From the NCBI GenBank assembly GCA_027475525.1, contig JAMWFC010000117.1, positions 1,660,183-1,724,182 of the forward strand: DNA of 64,000 nucleotides. Reading direction: 5' to 3'. This stretch comes from Macrolepiota albuminosa (Eukaryota > Basidiomycota > Agaricomycetes > Agaricales > Agaricaceae). Positions 35,310 through 47,634 of this stretch are shown piece after piece. Position numbers and translations under genes: made by a program. Every line of letters starts with the position of its first letter. The first letter of the stretch is position 1. The notes beneath the pieces are model-generated. The model ran no database searches. It had not been told where the DNA came from and saw only the letters and a list, made by a program, of their open reading frames with translations.

Positions 35310-35329
35310 CTAACTCCCCAATCAGACTG

Positions 35330-35809
35330 AATTACAGTCTCAAAACATCATGACAGTCAGGCTGTCAGTAAATCAGGAGCAGGGGCAATGGGAGAGTCCC
35401 TAGGAACCTGGAATGGATTGGTTGTAGCATTGTCCATATCATAATTGAGGAGATCATCCTCAGGTGTGGGCTCATGTAAGGTGCCCAATGGCCCAGCCTC
35501 AGGCTGGGGGTCATTGTAGTTCTGGAGGGGAACAGTGTGAGAGTGGAGTCAAAAGGTTGACCCATCATCAGTTTTTTAAGCTCAGAAAGATCCCTATCAT
35601 CAGATGGATAGTAGCATGTACACAATTCTTGAGCATGGATATCTTGCTCAATGAAGAGATACATTTCCTTGCAGAATGCATCATTAAAGGCACAACAGTT
35701 GTCCTGCTGCTGGAGCAGTAGGTGTTGTTGATCACCAATGGTGGCCTCGCACCACCCATCCCACTTAGCAAGGGACTGGGAAGTCCCATAATAATTGAGG
35801 CATTGAAGC
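35330..35809 (-). pseudogene. Second copy of the accessory ORF, C-terminal fragment
   Basis: Minus-strand homologue of about 811-1290: it retains the equivalents of YLLIGQDIHA, the QWDGW segment and the acidic C-terminus, but in several frames (minus-strand pieces 35365-35664 and 35568-35906). Cut at 35810 by an LTR of another family. Confidence 0.7.
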
Positions 35810-36604
35810 TGTCAGGTTTTGCGGAGTCAGGGGCTTTCCAGGAAAGCAACACCCTTACAAGGCAGACTTGATCTACATGTACTTGGTGTCTGGAACTCTG
35901 GACCATGCTCTAGGGTTCAAGACATGAACAAGGGATTCCCAGGGTAAGGGACTTAGTCTGGGGATTGGGGGAAGTCAAGAGAGTGATGGAATTAAAGTCA
36001 AGCTGAGAACCAGGGGTTCTAAGATGAGACCAAGATTAGCAAACTTTAAGTCGCAAAGTGTGTACCAATCTCAAGAGCACATGAGTAAGTTAAGCATGCC
36101 AGTCAAAGCATGCCAGTCAGTATGTACCAGTCAATCAAAGGGCATGCAAACAATCAATGTAATATCAAGACTAGGATACTACAAGTGGGTAGCTACTCTT
36201 TAAGTACATGCAGGAGTCACTCTGGGTTTCTGAGAAGTTCTGAGATGTGTTGGGTGGTTCTGGGAATAAATAGGCAGTGGTGGAAAGGGGGAGGATTGTA
36301 TACTGGGAATTGCACCTGTGGAGTGCATGATCAATTGGCATGAAGGGAAGGTTGTGATGCATGATAGCCAGGATGATTGCTGTGATCTGATTATTGATCA
36401 CAGAGTAATGGTCGTGCCAGTGGGTGGTTCTGGAGTCTGTGATGCAGGGCTGTCAGAGGGCATGTGTGATGGTGGGAGTTGATGCATGTGATGGTGAATT
36501 TGGCAGTTGTGATGGCAGGAGTTGTGTCATGGGGTTGGCAGAGGAGTCCTGGATGGGGTTCCAGAGATGTCCTGGGGTGGTTCCAGATGGGAGGAGTCAT
36601 GACA
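35810..36604 (-). repeat. LTR (about 795 bp) of another LTR-element family
   Basis: Inserted in the accessory-ORF copy. A second copy is at 45055-45856. On the minus strand it starts TGTCATGACTCC and ends CCTGACA, and is preceded by the purine tract GAGAGGGGGGTGA (36605-36617), so it is a 3' LTR of a minus-strand element whose body, 36605-36747, is cut off by the next LTR. Confidence 0.7.
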
Positions 36605-36747
36605 TCACCCCCCTCTCAGTGCCAAGACCCTCTGAGGCATACATTGTTGGTGGTTTGGGCTGGGGGTTCAAGGTGTGGGAGCTAAGGTCTTACCTCCTGA
36701 CACGTAGCAAAAAATTTTACCATCAAACTCAACTATGTTGCATACAC

Positions 36748-37817
36748 TGATGACACCAACTGTGGTTGGATGTGCTGGACGTATATGCAGTACAACGCCA
36801 TCTCCAGCACCTGGCATGCGTGATTGTGAGGAGTCCTGACAAGGTCCCAGTGTGCTCAAGCAGATGTGATAGAACAATGCACTAGATGATAGCACCTTGG
36901 GTGCTATCTAGCAAACAGTAAGCGCCATAGTTTAAAGCAAAAATAAAGAGAAGAAGACAAGTAGCACAGCATAATGTGCCCATAGATGGCACCGTAAGCA
37001 ACAAAGATGAGATAGATGAAGCTAGCATCTAACTTAGTGATGAAGTCAGGCAAAGCTAGCATGATTTGAATGCTAAGTATAACTGGGTGCTCAAGAGGTT
37101 ACAATTTGTTGTTATGTACATGTGAAGTAGCTATCTTATATACTATGCACTACTGTGTTTTCCAAGATAAGTCTATCTGCAGTGCTACCTCTTAGCACCT
37201 CTCCTCATGGTTCCCTTTATTGGTGACCTGTCAACGGCGAATCATAGCACATGGATGACGGTGACCAACGGCATTATAACCCACAGCGACCAACGGTGAC
37301 TCTAAATTGACTTAGAATTATATGGGTCTGCTTACTTTTAATATAATTCCAATTGGCCAGGCTGTTTCAGGGTATGGTCAGAAAATCCTCGACAGATGCC
37401 ATGAGTACTAATGTTGATGCTACTCATTGTATCAATTCCTAACAGGTCCAGATGTCAGGTTTAAGTATATCCTGTGCTGCCATCATTGATTCTTTTAGAC
37501 TTCTGATTGAGGTGCCTTGTCAAATGGCAGCGTCTAATGCTGACTCCTTCTGGAAGTGATTGGGGTTTGGTCAGAGTCCACCTCCTGTTGTCATGTTAGC
37601 GCTATATGTCTCAAACCTCCCAATTCCTTGAAGTCAGTGAATAGAGGATGCTGAAGGGCTGATAAATAGTGATTAAGGAAAATGGGTAAGACCTGCAATA
37701 AAGTGCCCAAGCCAGAGCTGTTCTGTATCTAATCTGGTCACTAGAGTCTTCCGTATGTCAAGTGTCAGCCAACCTATAATGTCCCTTGATGCGCTCAGTC
37801 CAAGTAGAAGCCTATCA
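36748..37817 (-). repeat. 3' LTR of Ty3/gypsy copy C
   Basis: TGATGACACCAACTG...GCCTATCA, about 1070 bp, same family as 34033-35090 and the split LTR 11873-25606. To its right lies the decayed polypurine tract TCTCTCTCTAACTGAAAAATT, aligned with the tract and flank of element B. This ties this LTR type to copy C and shows that C is a sister subfamily of A/B. Confidence 0.8.
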
Positions 37818-37878
37818 TCTCTCTCTAACTGAAAAATTGACTGTCCTCAGTCAAATGCCATCATTAATTTGACTGTAC

Positions 37879-38810
37879 TGATAGGACCCCACACAGGCTA
37901 GATGCATCAATAGCAGGCTCAGCATCAGCTCTGGAAAACTTGGCACATACAATTTAGCCATTTTAAGCCATTTCTAATGGCCATGCATGGCAAGCAACGT
38001 ACCCAATCAGTGATAGCGCTGACAGCAGCAGGAATGACAAGTGACAGCAGGCATCACACCATCAGCAAGCATTGACAGATGGCATCACTTAGGCAGCACG
38101 TGGTATTGCTAGTCAGCAGCAGCGCTTATGAGTTAGAATGATGGCATTTCTCCATGACTGACAGCTTGGCGTTTCACCTTGGTGCCTGGCACTGCTTAGC
38201 GCCTTTTTGTTACTTGGACAGACAGCATTTTCATTAACTTCTTGATATTTAGTTTAATACATGGCAACTACTTACACTCTTTCTAGTTCGCCAATCCTTG
38301 GTGATGCTTAGTTGCTTAGCAATGGTGAACTTATTTTTACTATAAATATTTACCATTGTCATTAGTTAAAACAGAACAGAGTACCCACTTTACACCCCAC
38401 AGTTCACCTTATCAGATTTCTTTTGAGCTGACTAAGTTTATAGTTGCCAATTGTCTGAACACTCTTAGCCTGCTTGCTGCAGTTACGCTTATGGAATCTA
38501 CATGCCTTGCACCTACAGCAGGCATCATGCAGCTTAGTCATTGCTAAGCCTCTAGTTTTCTTCCTGTGTCCTCTTGCTGCACTTATCCATATTCAACTCC
38601 TACCCTTTTTAGGCACACTTTATCGTTGGCACACCCTCCTTGCTGACTATTGTTACTGACTTTCACTGAATCTTGCTGTTCAACTCATTTTCTGGCTTGT
38701 TCTCTGGGAACTGCCCAGGACTCCCTCAATCTTAGCGTGCCCAACGCATTATTACACAGGTCAGTAGCCATAAACCATATCTGCTACTGATCAACTTTTG
38801 GGCATCATCA
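37879..38810 (+). repeat. Solo A/B-type LTR inserted in copy C
   Basis: TGATAGGACC...GGCATCATCA, i.e. the B-type LTR in the opposite orientation, about 932 bp. Flanks GTAC and GTGC differ by one CpG-type transition and may be the 4-bp target duplication. It separates the polypurine tract of C from C's antisense gene. Confidence 0.8.
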
Positions 38811-38899
38811 GTGCTACAGTCCATATGATGCCACCAGTGCCTTATAAAAGTCGTTTTCAGCTCTTCTCCTTCTTGTGTTTTTTGTCTCATTTTTTCAGC

Positions 38900-41392
38900 A
38901 TGTCTAATTTTGATGCCTCTGCTCTCCGCAATTTCCTGGCTAAAGCCTCTTATTTGTTCAATCATGCTAAGTCTGTCGGCTTTGCAGATGCACCACAAAC
39001 TGTTCCTGGCACAATGCAGCTCTATTGGCAATGGTTGGTGGTCTGCAGCTCTGACAGTTCCTGGGTGTGGAGTGTTGAGGTTTGTGAGTGGTGCATGGCC
39101 CGGTACTGCAAATATGAAGGTGCTGATTGGTTGTGCCTATTCATGGACTTGTTTGTAAGTTTGTAAGTTTGATTTTGGTTTTGTGGTGCTAAGGTTCAGC
39201 ACCCATACTAGGCTCCCTCGTTATTCAACAACATCAACATATTGTTGGCTAGTACCAAGGTTGGTGAAGTAAGTCTTTTCCTTCTCTTTCCCATATTCCC
39301 GATGTTGACCTTGAGTAGTTGGCCACTATGTCGGCCACCATTGCCAGTCTCCCTAGTGCTCTGTCAGTCTCTATTGTCTCTTCTGCTCCTACTGCTCCTT
39401 CCTCTTCTGCTTCTGTCTAGCCTTCTCCCATTCTTGGCAGTTCTTTTTGTGGCGCTGCTTCTCTCAGTCATACTGCACCTCCTCATTCAGCCATCAAACG
39501 GATTGCTGTTACCTCCAGTGAGCCTTGGCCTGGACCAACTCATACTACTTCTCGCCTTCCCCCCATAACTTTGCTGTTGTTATTGATCAAGTGCCCCCTC
39601 CTCACGCTAGCCCTCCCAAACATACCGTGCATCTTTGGTTTCCCACTTCTAATTCTTTATTGACTTTGCTTCCCAGGTCAATCTTCCTGCTCGTGTTGCC
39701 CTTTTGTATGTTGTAAGTGTTTCTTTTAAGATCACTAGCCTTTAGCACCTGATCTTGCCATTTTTAGGTGCCCAACCAAACTATGTTTACCAATGTGGAG
39801 CTTTGTGACCTGTTGTGTCTTCACCATGATACTACCATCCATTGATACCAGCGTCCCAGCTAGTGTCCAAGTGCTTGGCACTAAGAAGAAGATTACAGTT
39901 GCACCCCTGGAGCATCATGCGTTTAGGGCAAAGATTGGCACAGTGAGTACTTATTTGTCCTTTATAAGTTGATGCTGTCGCTAACTTCTTTTCCAGTATG
40001 ATAAGTGTTGGTTTGAAAACAATTCTGAGAGATGTTGGTTTCCTACTGCCTCTCTTCCTTGCTACTGATGCGACACATTGAAATGGGGTTGTGCCTTTGA
40101 CAGAGTTTGTACTTATAAGCACAGTAGGGATGCCATCATGCAAAGAAACTATGAGTGTGCAATATTGGTTTATAATGCCCATGACTTTGTGCTGCAGCAA
40201 TGCAATCTAGCAGCTACTAACCAACCCACCATGATTAGTGCCGCAAGCCTAGCACTTCCTACTACCTGGGATGACACCACTGTGGCAGCACCTTTTGCCT
40301 GCTCTCCTCATTGTCCCATTCCTTTGAAACATAAGCCTGTTGTTGCTTCTCCTAGCAAGAGTCCCAGTAAGCGCCTGCTACTCCTGTGGTCTGGTCTACC
40401 ACTGAGTTGTCTACTGATGAAGGGAAGGATACTGAGAGGGATGCTGAGGGAGAGGATGATGAGGAAGCTGAGCCCGTCATTGATATCAATGCACTGTTGG
40501 TGGTACATGCTCTTCTGCTTTGCCTTACTCCCTCTATCGCCACTAACTCTCATCAGAGTGGCCCTAGCGGTAACTGGTGCATGGTCTTCTTGTCTTTTTC
40601 TCTTTTATGCTCAACTCCTTTGTCACCAGGTCCCCCACTCCTTTCCCTGTTGTTGTGGATATTCCTCCTGCCAAAAATGTCATCATGTCTGTCACCGGTG
40701 CTACCCCTACTCCCGAGCTGATTGTGGCTAGTGCCTCTCCTGTCGCTCTTTCTATTACTCCATTTCTTACTCCTCCCTGCAGCCTCTCTTCTTTTTCTAG
40801 TACTTGTGAGTCCTCTACTGTGCCAGAGTCCAAAGAGACTCTAGTGGCCCAGAATGAGTGCCATTGCTGCTGGAGATATTTGCCTTTTTATGGTATCTAC
40901 CTATTCTCTGCTAGGGCCATGTCCCCCAGCAAGTGCCATGAGTGGACTTCCCATGCTCCTGTAACTGTTCAACTACATTTGTTCCCATTGGTTTCTTCTT
41001 TTCCTTTTTCTAACTTTTGCTAAGTTTGATCCCTTCTGGACACCTCCTCCTGCTATGCACATTTCTGGCGATGCCTTCCCTTGGCTCAGGGACAAATTCT
41101 CCTATCCTGTTACTCCCCTCTGTCCTTCCACAAACCTTTGCCAGCAACTTTGCCCCATTGAGGATGCGACCAATGTTGTTGGTTGTGAACTTGCTCTTCT
41201 GCATCCTTGTGTCAGTGCACCGTGAGCTCCTTCTGCTCAAGCTCTATGATGACATTACTGATGCACTTGAGTGGCAAGCAAGTAACGTCATTTAGGATGG
41301 GGACTTGCTTCCTTTGGGCAATTCTGCTTCTCAGTCTGATGCATCATCACCAGCCTGTAGCACTTTGAACTTTGTGGACTTTGTCACTTTTT
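38900..41392 (+). pseudogene. Antisense accessory gene of Ty3/gypsy copy C (divergent)
   Basis: Homologue of 13094-15522 with low protein identity. Exon 1, 38900-39154, is 85 codons and ends in phase 0 before GTAAGT, as in B; shared blocks are LAKAS-LFNHAKSVG, VEVCEWCMARY and GADWL--F. The exon beginning at 39997 (after TTCCAG) carries the cysteine motif with the same spacing as B: -DKCW-X7-CWFPT-X4-CY-C-X6-C, with the first Cys now Tyr and a TGA at 40066-40068 in place of the Arg codon. Further on the acidic segment, WRYLPFYG, GDAFPWLRDKFSYPV and LEWQASNVI with DGDLLPLG recall the C-terminal domain. Stops in several exons make it non-functional. Confidence 0.65.
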
Positions 41393-43439
41393 GATATGTA
41401 TTTTGATGTAGCTTTGTACCAAAATTAAATGCTCCTCTCCCTTTTTGTTCCAAAATTGTCAGTTTTGTAAGTAACCAAAAGAAAAATAAAAAAAAGGGGA
41501 AACACTCAGTAGACCCTCATAGCACAAAAACCCCTTTGCCAGCACTGCCCAATAGCCAATATTGCACCAGCCTAGAAAGAAATGGGTATCATCTGTAGAT
41601 AATAAGTCAATTCATGCAAGAAGTTTAATGTATAAGAAATAGAGTGCCACTGATTGCTTGTGGCTATTTGATGATGGTGGGTATAAGCACTAGATCTCAA
41701 AGGTTAACTTTCTCTTTGCACAAACTAAAAATGAGTCAAGCATTTCCTATTGGCTTGCATCCTCATCAGGGTTCAAGTCCCTTGAGAAGTGTCCTCCCAC
41801 ACTGTTGCTAGTTGAAACACTGCCCGAGTCCTATAAATTGCCCATGCATCAACTGAATCTCATCAGTCTTTATGATGGAAAGCCCAACTGGCATGATGTG
41901 GTCTCCCTGCTGTGATTGAGTTCATGTCATGATTGATCCCCCAACCTTTCTGGAGTGCACTACCTCATTCTTCCACCACTACCTGGCTGGCAGCATGCCA
42001 GGACTGACCAATAGAGTTGTTGAGTTAGGCCATTGCTGTCAGATACTGTGCGCTGCTTGCAAGATTTGGAACGACAACACACCTTTGACTCGTTTTGGTA
42101 TGGAGAAGAATTGGAGTTGCATTTTTCAGGTGCATTATTGCCTTTTTTGTTCCTCTTCTCTTCTAATAGTCTCCAAATAAAGCAAATCTCAACCATAAGG
42201 AGACAAAAGAGCGTCTTGAGCTGCTGCTGGAAGAGAGCCACTTTCTGGTTTGTCACTTCATTACCTCTTTCCTCTCTTCTTAGTTAACCATGTTGCCCTG
42301 CTAGGCTCTCCACTCATCTACTGGTGGTCAGCTTTTTTGTGGTCCTCCCAAAGAATGGAGGCCTCCTCACAGGCCTCTTCTTTTGCCCAATCCCTGATGC
42401 ATGTCTGCCTTCCATGTCGCTTATGTGAGGCGACCCCTTCTTTTTCATGGTGCCACTGAACTGACAGATTTTAGATATTTGATTTCCATGTTGTAGAATA
42501 TAAAATGTATCTGTGATGTTGCCCCTCCTCTCATGATGATTGTGCACATGTAAGAATTCCTAAGTCCTCTTGACTCTGCAAGTATCTGGGGGTATATTTA
42601 TGGAGTCTGGCTACTGTAAACTGTCAGCAGTATGTCATGCCAGTACTTTTTACTCTCATCAACAAGCCCAAACTTCTTTATCGCCCTGTAATCCTAGATC
42701 GCCTGGAATTATTCTTCTCTCAAATGCCTACCAGAGGTTTTCCCAATGAGAATGGTGATGTAATGATGCTGGTGTATCACTACCAAATCCTTTTTGCTGC
42801 ATTTGAGGAGTGGCTAATTGCGATGGATGACACCTTGGGCACAGTAAGTTTTGGTTAGCGCATAGTTTAAGTAAGGCTCATGCACCCTGTAGCCTCCCAT
42901 TACTGGTACCGCTGTGAGTATGAGGCACCTTCTTCACAAAACTGGAAGCTTGGTTAGTTCCTATCCCTTTTTCTTCTCCTCCAGATTGTTAACCCAAAGT
43001 TGCCCCAAAAGGAGCTCTCATAGCATCTCCTATCATCACTGCCGCTGTTCAGAGGGCCATGTTCAAACACACCACTTTCCCTTTCACATTGCTAGATCCT
43101 CACCACAGTGAGGATACACCATTCTCTTCAATCTACTCATTACCTTCACCCAGTGCTCCACCCATGCCACCTTCAGGCGCTCCTCCCATGCCCTCTCCAG
43201 GCACTCCTCCTGCACCTCCTTCTCCTCAAACGCCTTGCCAGCCTTCCAAGTATAGGTGCCCAGAGCAACACATTAGAGGGCCTTGTTGTAAAACTTAATA
43301 TAGAAACCTGTTTTAGCCATAGCCGTAGTCTGTCCTATACTTGACCGAGGATATTTATTTAATTTATTTTTCATGGATGCTGGCTTAAGTCTGATCAAGG
43401 GGCGCTAACGGCTAGCACTCTATTCTTTGTCTTCATTTA
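41393..43439 (+). other. Unassigned region between antisense gene C and pol C
   Basis: Element B has only ~500 bp here, so copy C carries about 2 kb extra. Two plus-strand pieces look related to each other: 41929-42180 (VELGHCCQILCAACKIW) and 42637-42858 (LVYHYQILFAAFEEW), each with an FF motif some 20-25 residues earlier; a proline-rich stretch (about 43130-43250, repeated PPMPS/PGTPPAPPSP) follows. This could be a further degenerate gene of the same orientation. No known domain. Confidence 0.35.
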
Positions 43440-44201
43440 CTGCTTGTCATTGTTATCCAAGGCAGTCTCGTCATTGTCCACTAACTTAGTCTCTTCAAGC
43501 TCTCAAAATTTGGCTGTGTCAATGTCCAGCACTGACAGTAATGAAATGTGTGCACATGCTAAGTAGGAAATGAGTTGGAACGCCGCTACCGGTTGATGCA
43601 AAACTGAGCCATCCAACTTGCAGAGTATGTAGGCACCTCCCCTATTGCAGGAAACTACTATGAGGGGTCCCAGATATCTAGGTTGCATCTTTTTGTTATG
43701 GGTAACTTTGATTTTTAAGTTGTGCATTAGTACTAGCGCTCCAGCTGCAAAGTTGTAATCTCAAATCATGGCACTATGCTTGCTTTCAAATTGTAGTGCA
43801 GCCTGTCGTCTAGCTTGAAATACTACCTGATGTAGATGCTCAAGGTCCTCCATTTGTCATTGTAAGTCTATAGCATGCCTGGCGATCATGTTGGTGGAAG
43901 ATAATACTGAGTTTGGCAGGGGTTGTAAGTAAGTTGCCTCCACAATATCTGCTGGAAGAAGGGGATAGGTGCCAGTCATGGTGTAGTAAGGTGAACAGCC
44001 CATCCTTTTTCATACAGTAACTTGCTCAGACCAGAAGACCAAATAAGTCGCTTCACTCCAGTGACTTTTGTTGCCATCTACCGCCTTGAATAAAGCCTGT
44101 CTAACATTGAAATGAGGCCTTTCTACAATACTGTTGGTGTGTTTGTTGTATCCTGAGACTTGAATGTCCTGAATATTGTATTTCTTTGCGAGATAAGTAA
44201 G
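43440..44201 (-). pseudogene. Ty3/gypsy pol of copy C, integrase C-terminal part
   Basis: Matches 16040-16890 of element B: the ORF 44010-44291 has ALTYLAKKYNI, the SGYNKHTNSIVERPHFNVRQALFKAVDG block with the DDE glutamate, and 43503-43727 has the RYLGPLIVVS and YILCKLDGS tail. The homology ends at 44201 where a repeat with CTCTAGAGG begins; the segment of B from 16890 to 17862 has no counterpart in C. Confidence 0.75.
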
Positions 44202-44701
44202 TGCTAGGGCGACCTCTAGAGGCTGTGGCTCAGTCACACAGCTGGCAGAGGGAGATCCAAAGTGTATTAAAGTATGTACTGACAATATCATAATAACTAC
44301 TCACCTGGCAGAGGGAGATCCAAAAAAAAACAAGTCTAGGGATTCTCTATGCCAGGTTTGATTCTTCTGGGGCCTCTGAAGCATGGGTAAATAACTGTAC
44401 AGTACAACAAAACCTTAAAAACTCAAAAATTGCCTATACAAACAATTGCATAAATAAGAGGCAAATTCTGGCAAACTCTGGCTTATATAAGCAGTCTGGA
44501 AGCAGTGCTGAGGGGCCCACACTTGTCTGAATGGTAGGTAAAGAACCAGAGCACCTCAAGGGCTGAGAATAGTACTAACAGATAGTGTTGAAAGAATAGA
44601 AACAGTAAAATGAGATAATGTCAGAAAAAATAAGAGAATGAATGAAAAAAGAGTGAAGAGATAAGGAGTGAAGGAAGAAAGAAATGAGGAGTCCCCTGAC
44701 A
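44202..44701 (+). repeat. 500-bp LTR-like direct repeat, left copy
   Basis: TGCTAGGGCGACCTCTAGAGG...GTCCCCTGACA, nearly identical to 47138-47634 in the same orientation. A TATATAAG box at about 44484. Flanking bases do not form a clear target duplication. Confidence 0.7.
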
Positions 44702-45054
44702 GAAGAGACCTTTGCTTGGAGGAATCAGGCAAGGCCTATTGAGAATGGGTAGGGTCCCCAGTAGACCCCCAGGGATGCTCCGGTACGAGGAGACCTCCAT
44801 GGGTCAAGCCATGGCTAAGTTGAGTGGAGGGGCCCAGCTGGCTGAGGGCCTTAGGTTGTAGAGAGATGGATCAGGAGCCTAGTGGTGGTGGAGGTATTGG
44901 TGTTCATATGAGAGAGGTGGATAGATGGGGTGAGGGATCTGTGTGGAGTAGTGGTCAGGTACCAGACGTCTGTAAGGGTTGGTCTGGTAGCCCATGGGGT
45001 AGTAAGTGTGAGTATACATAGCCATCAAGAACAGTGTAAGGAGTCTTGATATTA
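44702..45054 (-). pseudogene. Short internal fragment with a Tyr/Pro-rich ORF start
   Basis: Directly after the LTR at 45055-45856 (minus strand) an ORF starts near 45027: MAMYTHTYYPMGYQTNPYRR, rich in Tyr, Pro and His, followed by a stop and more Pro-rich coding-like sequence. It is placed where a gag gene would follow a 5' LTR. It is truncated by the LTR at 44202-44701. No domain recognised. Confidence 0.35.
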
Positions 45055-45856
45055 TATCAGGTTCTGCTGTGTTGGCGGCTTTCTGGGAAAGCAATGCCCT
45101 TACAAGGCAGACTCGATCTACATGTATTTGGGTGTCTGGAACTCTGGACTGTGCTCTGGGGTTCAAGATGCAAACAAGGGATTCTTGGGATAAGGGACTT
45201 AGTCTGGAGATCAGGAAAAGTCAAGAGGGTGATGGAGTTAGAGTTGAGCTGAGAACCAGGGGTTCTAAGATGAGACTGAGGTTAGCAAACTTTAAGTCAC
45301 AAAGTGTGTACCAATTTTCAAGAGCACTCAAGTAAGTTAAGCATGCCAGTTGAAGTGTGCCAGTCAGTGCATACCAGTCAATCAAAGGGCACACAAACAA
45401 TTAATGTAATATCAAGACTAGGATACTACAAGTGGGTAGCTACTTTTTAAGTACGTGCAGAGGTCACTCTGGATTCTGAGAGGTTCTGGGATGTTTGGGG
45501 CGGTTTCTGAAATTAATGGACAGTGGTGGACGAAGAAGGATTGTATACCAAGGATTGCACCTGTGGAGTGCACAATCAATTGATGCAGAGGGAAGGTTGT
45601 GATGCATGATGCATGATAGCCAGAGTGATTGCTGTGATCTGGTTGTTGATCACAAAGTAACAGTCATGCCAGCAGGTGGTTCTGGAGTCCATGATGTGGG
45701 GCTGTCAGGGGGCATGTGTGATGGTGGAGGTTGATGTGCATGATGGTAGATCCATTGGTTGTGATGGCAGGAGTTGTGTCAGGAGGTTGGCAGGAGAGTT
45801 CTGGATGGGGTTCTGGGGGTGTCCTGGAGTGGTTCTGGATAGGAGCGGTCATGACA
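45055..45856 (-). repeat. LTR, second copy of the 35810-36604 family
   Basis: About 800 bp, same order and ends (the TG terminus is now TA on one side). On its right it abuts pol of copy C (CTCAAAGTGAAACATGAG); on its left an ORF-like start follows, so it is probably a 5' LTR of a minus-strand element. Confidence 0.7.
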
Positions 45857-47137
45857 CTCAAAGTGAAACATGAGAATAGCTACTACCCAACAGTTCATGC
45901 TAGCAGATAGCTAGATGTCAGGGTTCTGGAGTATACCCTTGATGTACCTAGTGTCCACTTCAACCATAAGGTTGTGCACACCAATGAGATACATTCTTAG
46001 TGACTAGAACACCTTAGAGAGGCTGTAGAGTTCCAACTTTGGCTGGCTGTAGCATGATTTCTGATTGTTAAGCATGATGAACCCAAAACAGTTGTAGCAG
46101 CACTGTTTCTGGTTGTCACTAAGGCACTGGCAAAGAAAGTAGCTGATGGCAATGTATAAAGTGTTGACTGCTAATATGACAGGGGTCAGCAGAGGTGTAG
46201 TCGATAGGGACAAGGGGCTTATCATCTTTCAATGCCTTAACAAGGTCATGTTGGGAGTTGACTTGGTCTGGGCCAAACTCAAAGGGCTCATTAGTGCATG
46301 TGAGTTGGGTCAGGTGATAAGCACGATGAGCAAAGTTCTTGACAAAAATATGCAGAATGCCAACAGTGCTGAAGAAGGCATGAAGTTCAGACAAGCCATG
46401 GCAAGGACTCCAGTACTTAAGAAGTGCTAAGCAAGACTTGTTGGAAATGCAACCAGCAGGAGTGCAGATGTGGCCAAGTATCTTAAATCTTAGCACACAA
46501 AGAAGGAATTTGTGACTGCTAAAGATGCTGCCACTGTACTTCATGTGCTGGAGAACATGATTGAGGAGCTGGAAGAAGTCCCAAAGTGCCAAGCATATGT
46601 TGTGGTTGTTGGGATGCTTTTCTAGCAAGCCTTCAATAAGTTGCCAGCCCTTAGGTCCTTTAGTGCCAATGTTGTCAATGAAGCTGAGAACATTATAGGG
46701 GATTTTGGGTTGCAGGATAAAGGTGATGTCATCATGAAAGATAAGGACTAAGTTAGTCCAGCTCATGGAAAGTAACTAGGCACAAAGCACCAAAGAGGGT
46801 CTGGAATGTGGTGAGGTCATAGGAAGAGGAATGAATTAAGCATTTGTTGTGGCCAACATAGAGATCAAGAATGGCACCACAGATGTGCCCAGCAAAGGAC
46901 TCAGCAATGTGGTTAGGAAAGGGAGGCATGCCAGAGTGCTGAATAGTAACCCTATTTAATGGCTCTAGACTGTGAACAATGCACAAATTACTGTTCTTTT
47001 TGAGTACACAGAACCAGTAGGAGAGGCAAGAGCTGTTGGACAGCTCATAAATGCCAGCTTGTATTTTGGTGCATATAATCTGGCAGACCTTGGCCTCAAT
47101 GCCAGGCAGCAAGGGTCTGTTGTGTTTAGTCCATGGC
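45857..47137 (-). pseudogene. Ty3/gypsy pol of copy C, reverse transcriptase-RNase H part
   Basis: Matches 17862-19144 of element B. ORF 46119-46766 has the RT core (HDDITFILQPKIPYNVLS, FIDNI in place of FIDDV, so a catalytic Asp is lost) and ILHIFVKNFAHRAYH; 46753-47112 has LEPLNRVTIQHSGMPPFPNHIAESFAGH. RNase H is in pieces (46004-46225). Cut at 47137 by the direct repeat; the gag half of C is not found in the window. Confidence 0.8.
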
Positions 47138-47634
47138 TGTAAGGGTGACCTCTAGAGGCTGTGGCTCAGTCACATAGCTGGCAAAGGGAGATCCAAAGTG
47201 TATTAGAATATAGACTGACAATATCATGATAGCTACTCACCTGGCAGAGGGAGATCCAAAGAGAACAAGTCTAGGGATTCCCTATGCCAGGTTGGATGCT
47301 TCTGAGGCCTCTGAAGCATGGAAAACAACTGTATAGTACAACAAACCTTAAAAACTCAAAAATTGCCTACACAAATAATTGCACAAATAAGGAGCAAACT
47401 CTGGCAAACTCTGGCTTATATAAGTGGTCTGGAAGTGGTTCTGAAGAGCTCACACTTGTCTGAATGGTAGCTAAAGAACCAGAGCACCTCAAGAGCTGAG
47501 AATAGTACTAACAGATAGTGTTGAAAGAATAGAAACAGTAAAATGAAATAATGTCAGAAGAAATAAGAGAATGAATGAAGGGAGAGTGAAGAGATAAGGA
47601 GTGAGAAAAGGAAGAAATGAGGAGTCCCCTGACA
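47138..47634 (+). repeat. 500-bp LTR-like direct repeat, right copy
   Basis: TGTAAGGGTGACCTCTAGAGG...GTCCCCTGACA, partner of 44202-44701. It interrupts the reverse transcriptase of copy C. Confidence 0.7.

Noticed and set aside
45600..45625. GATGCATGATGCATGATA as a microsatellite or regulatory repeat
   Set aside because: Only a short duplication in one of the two LTR copies; no sign of function.
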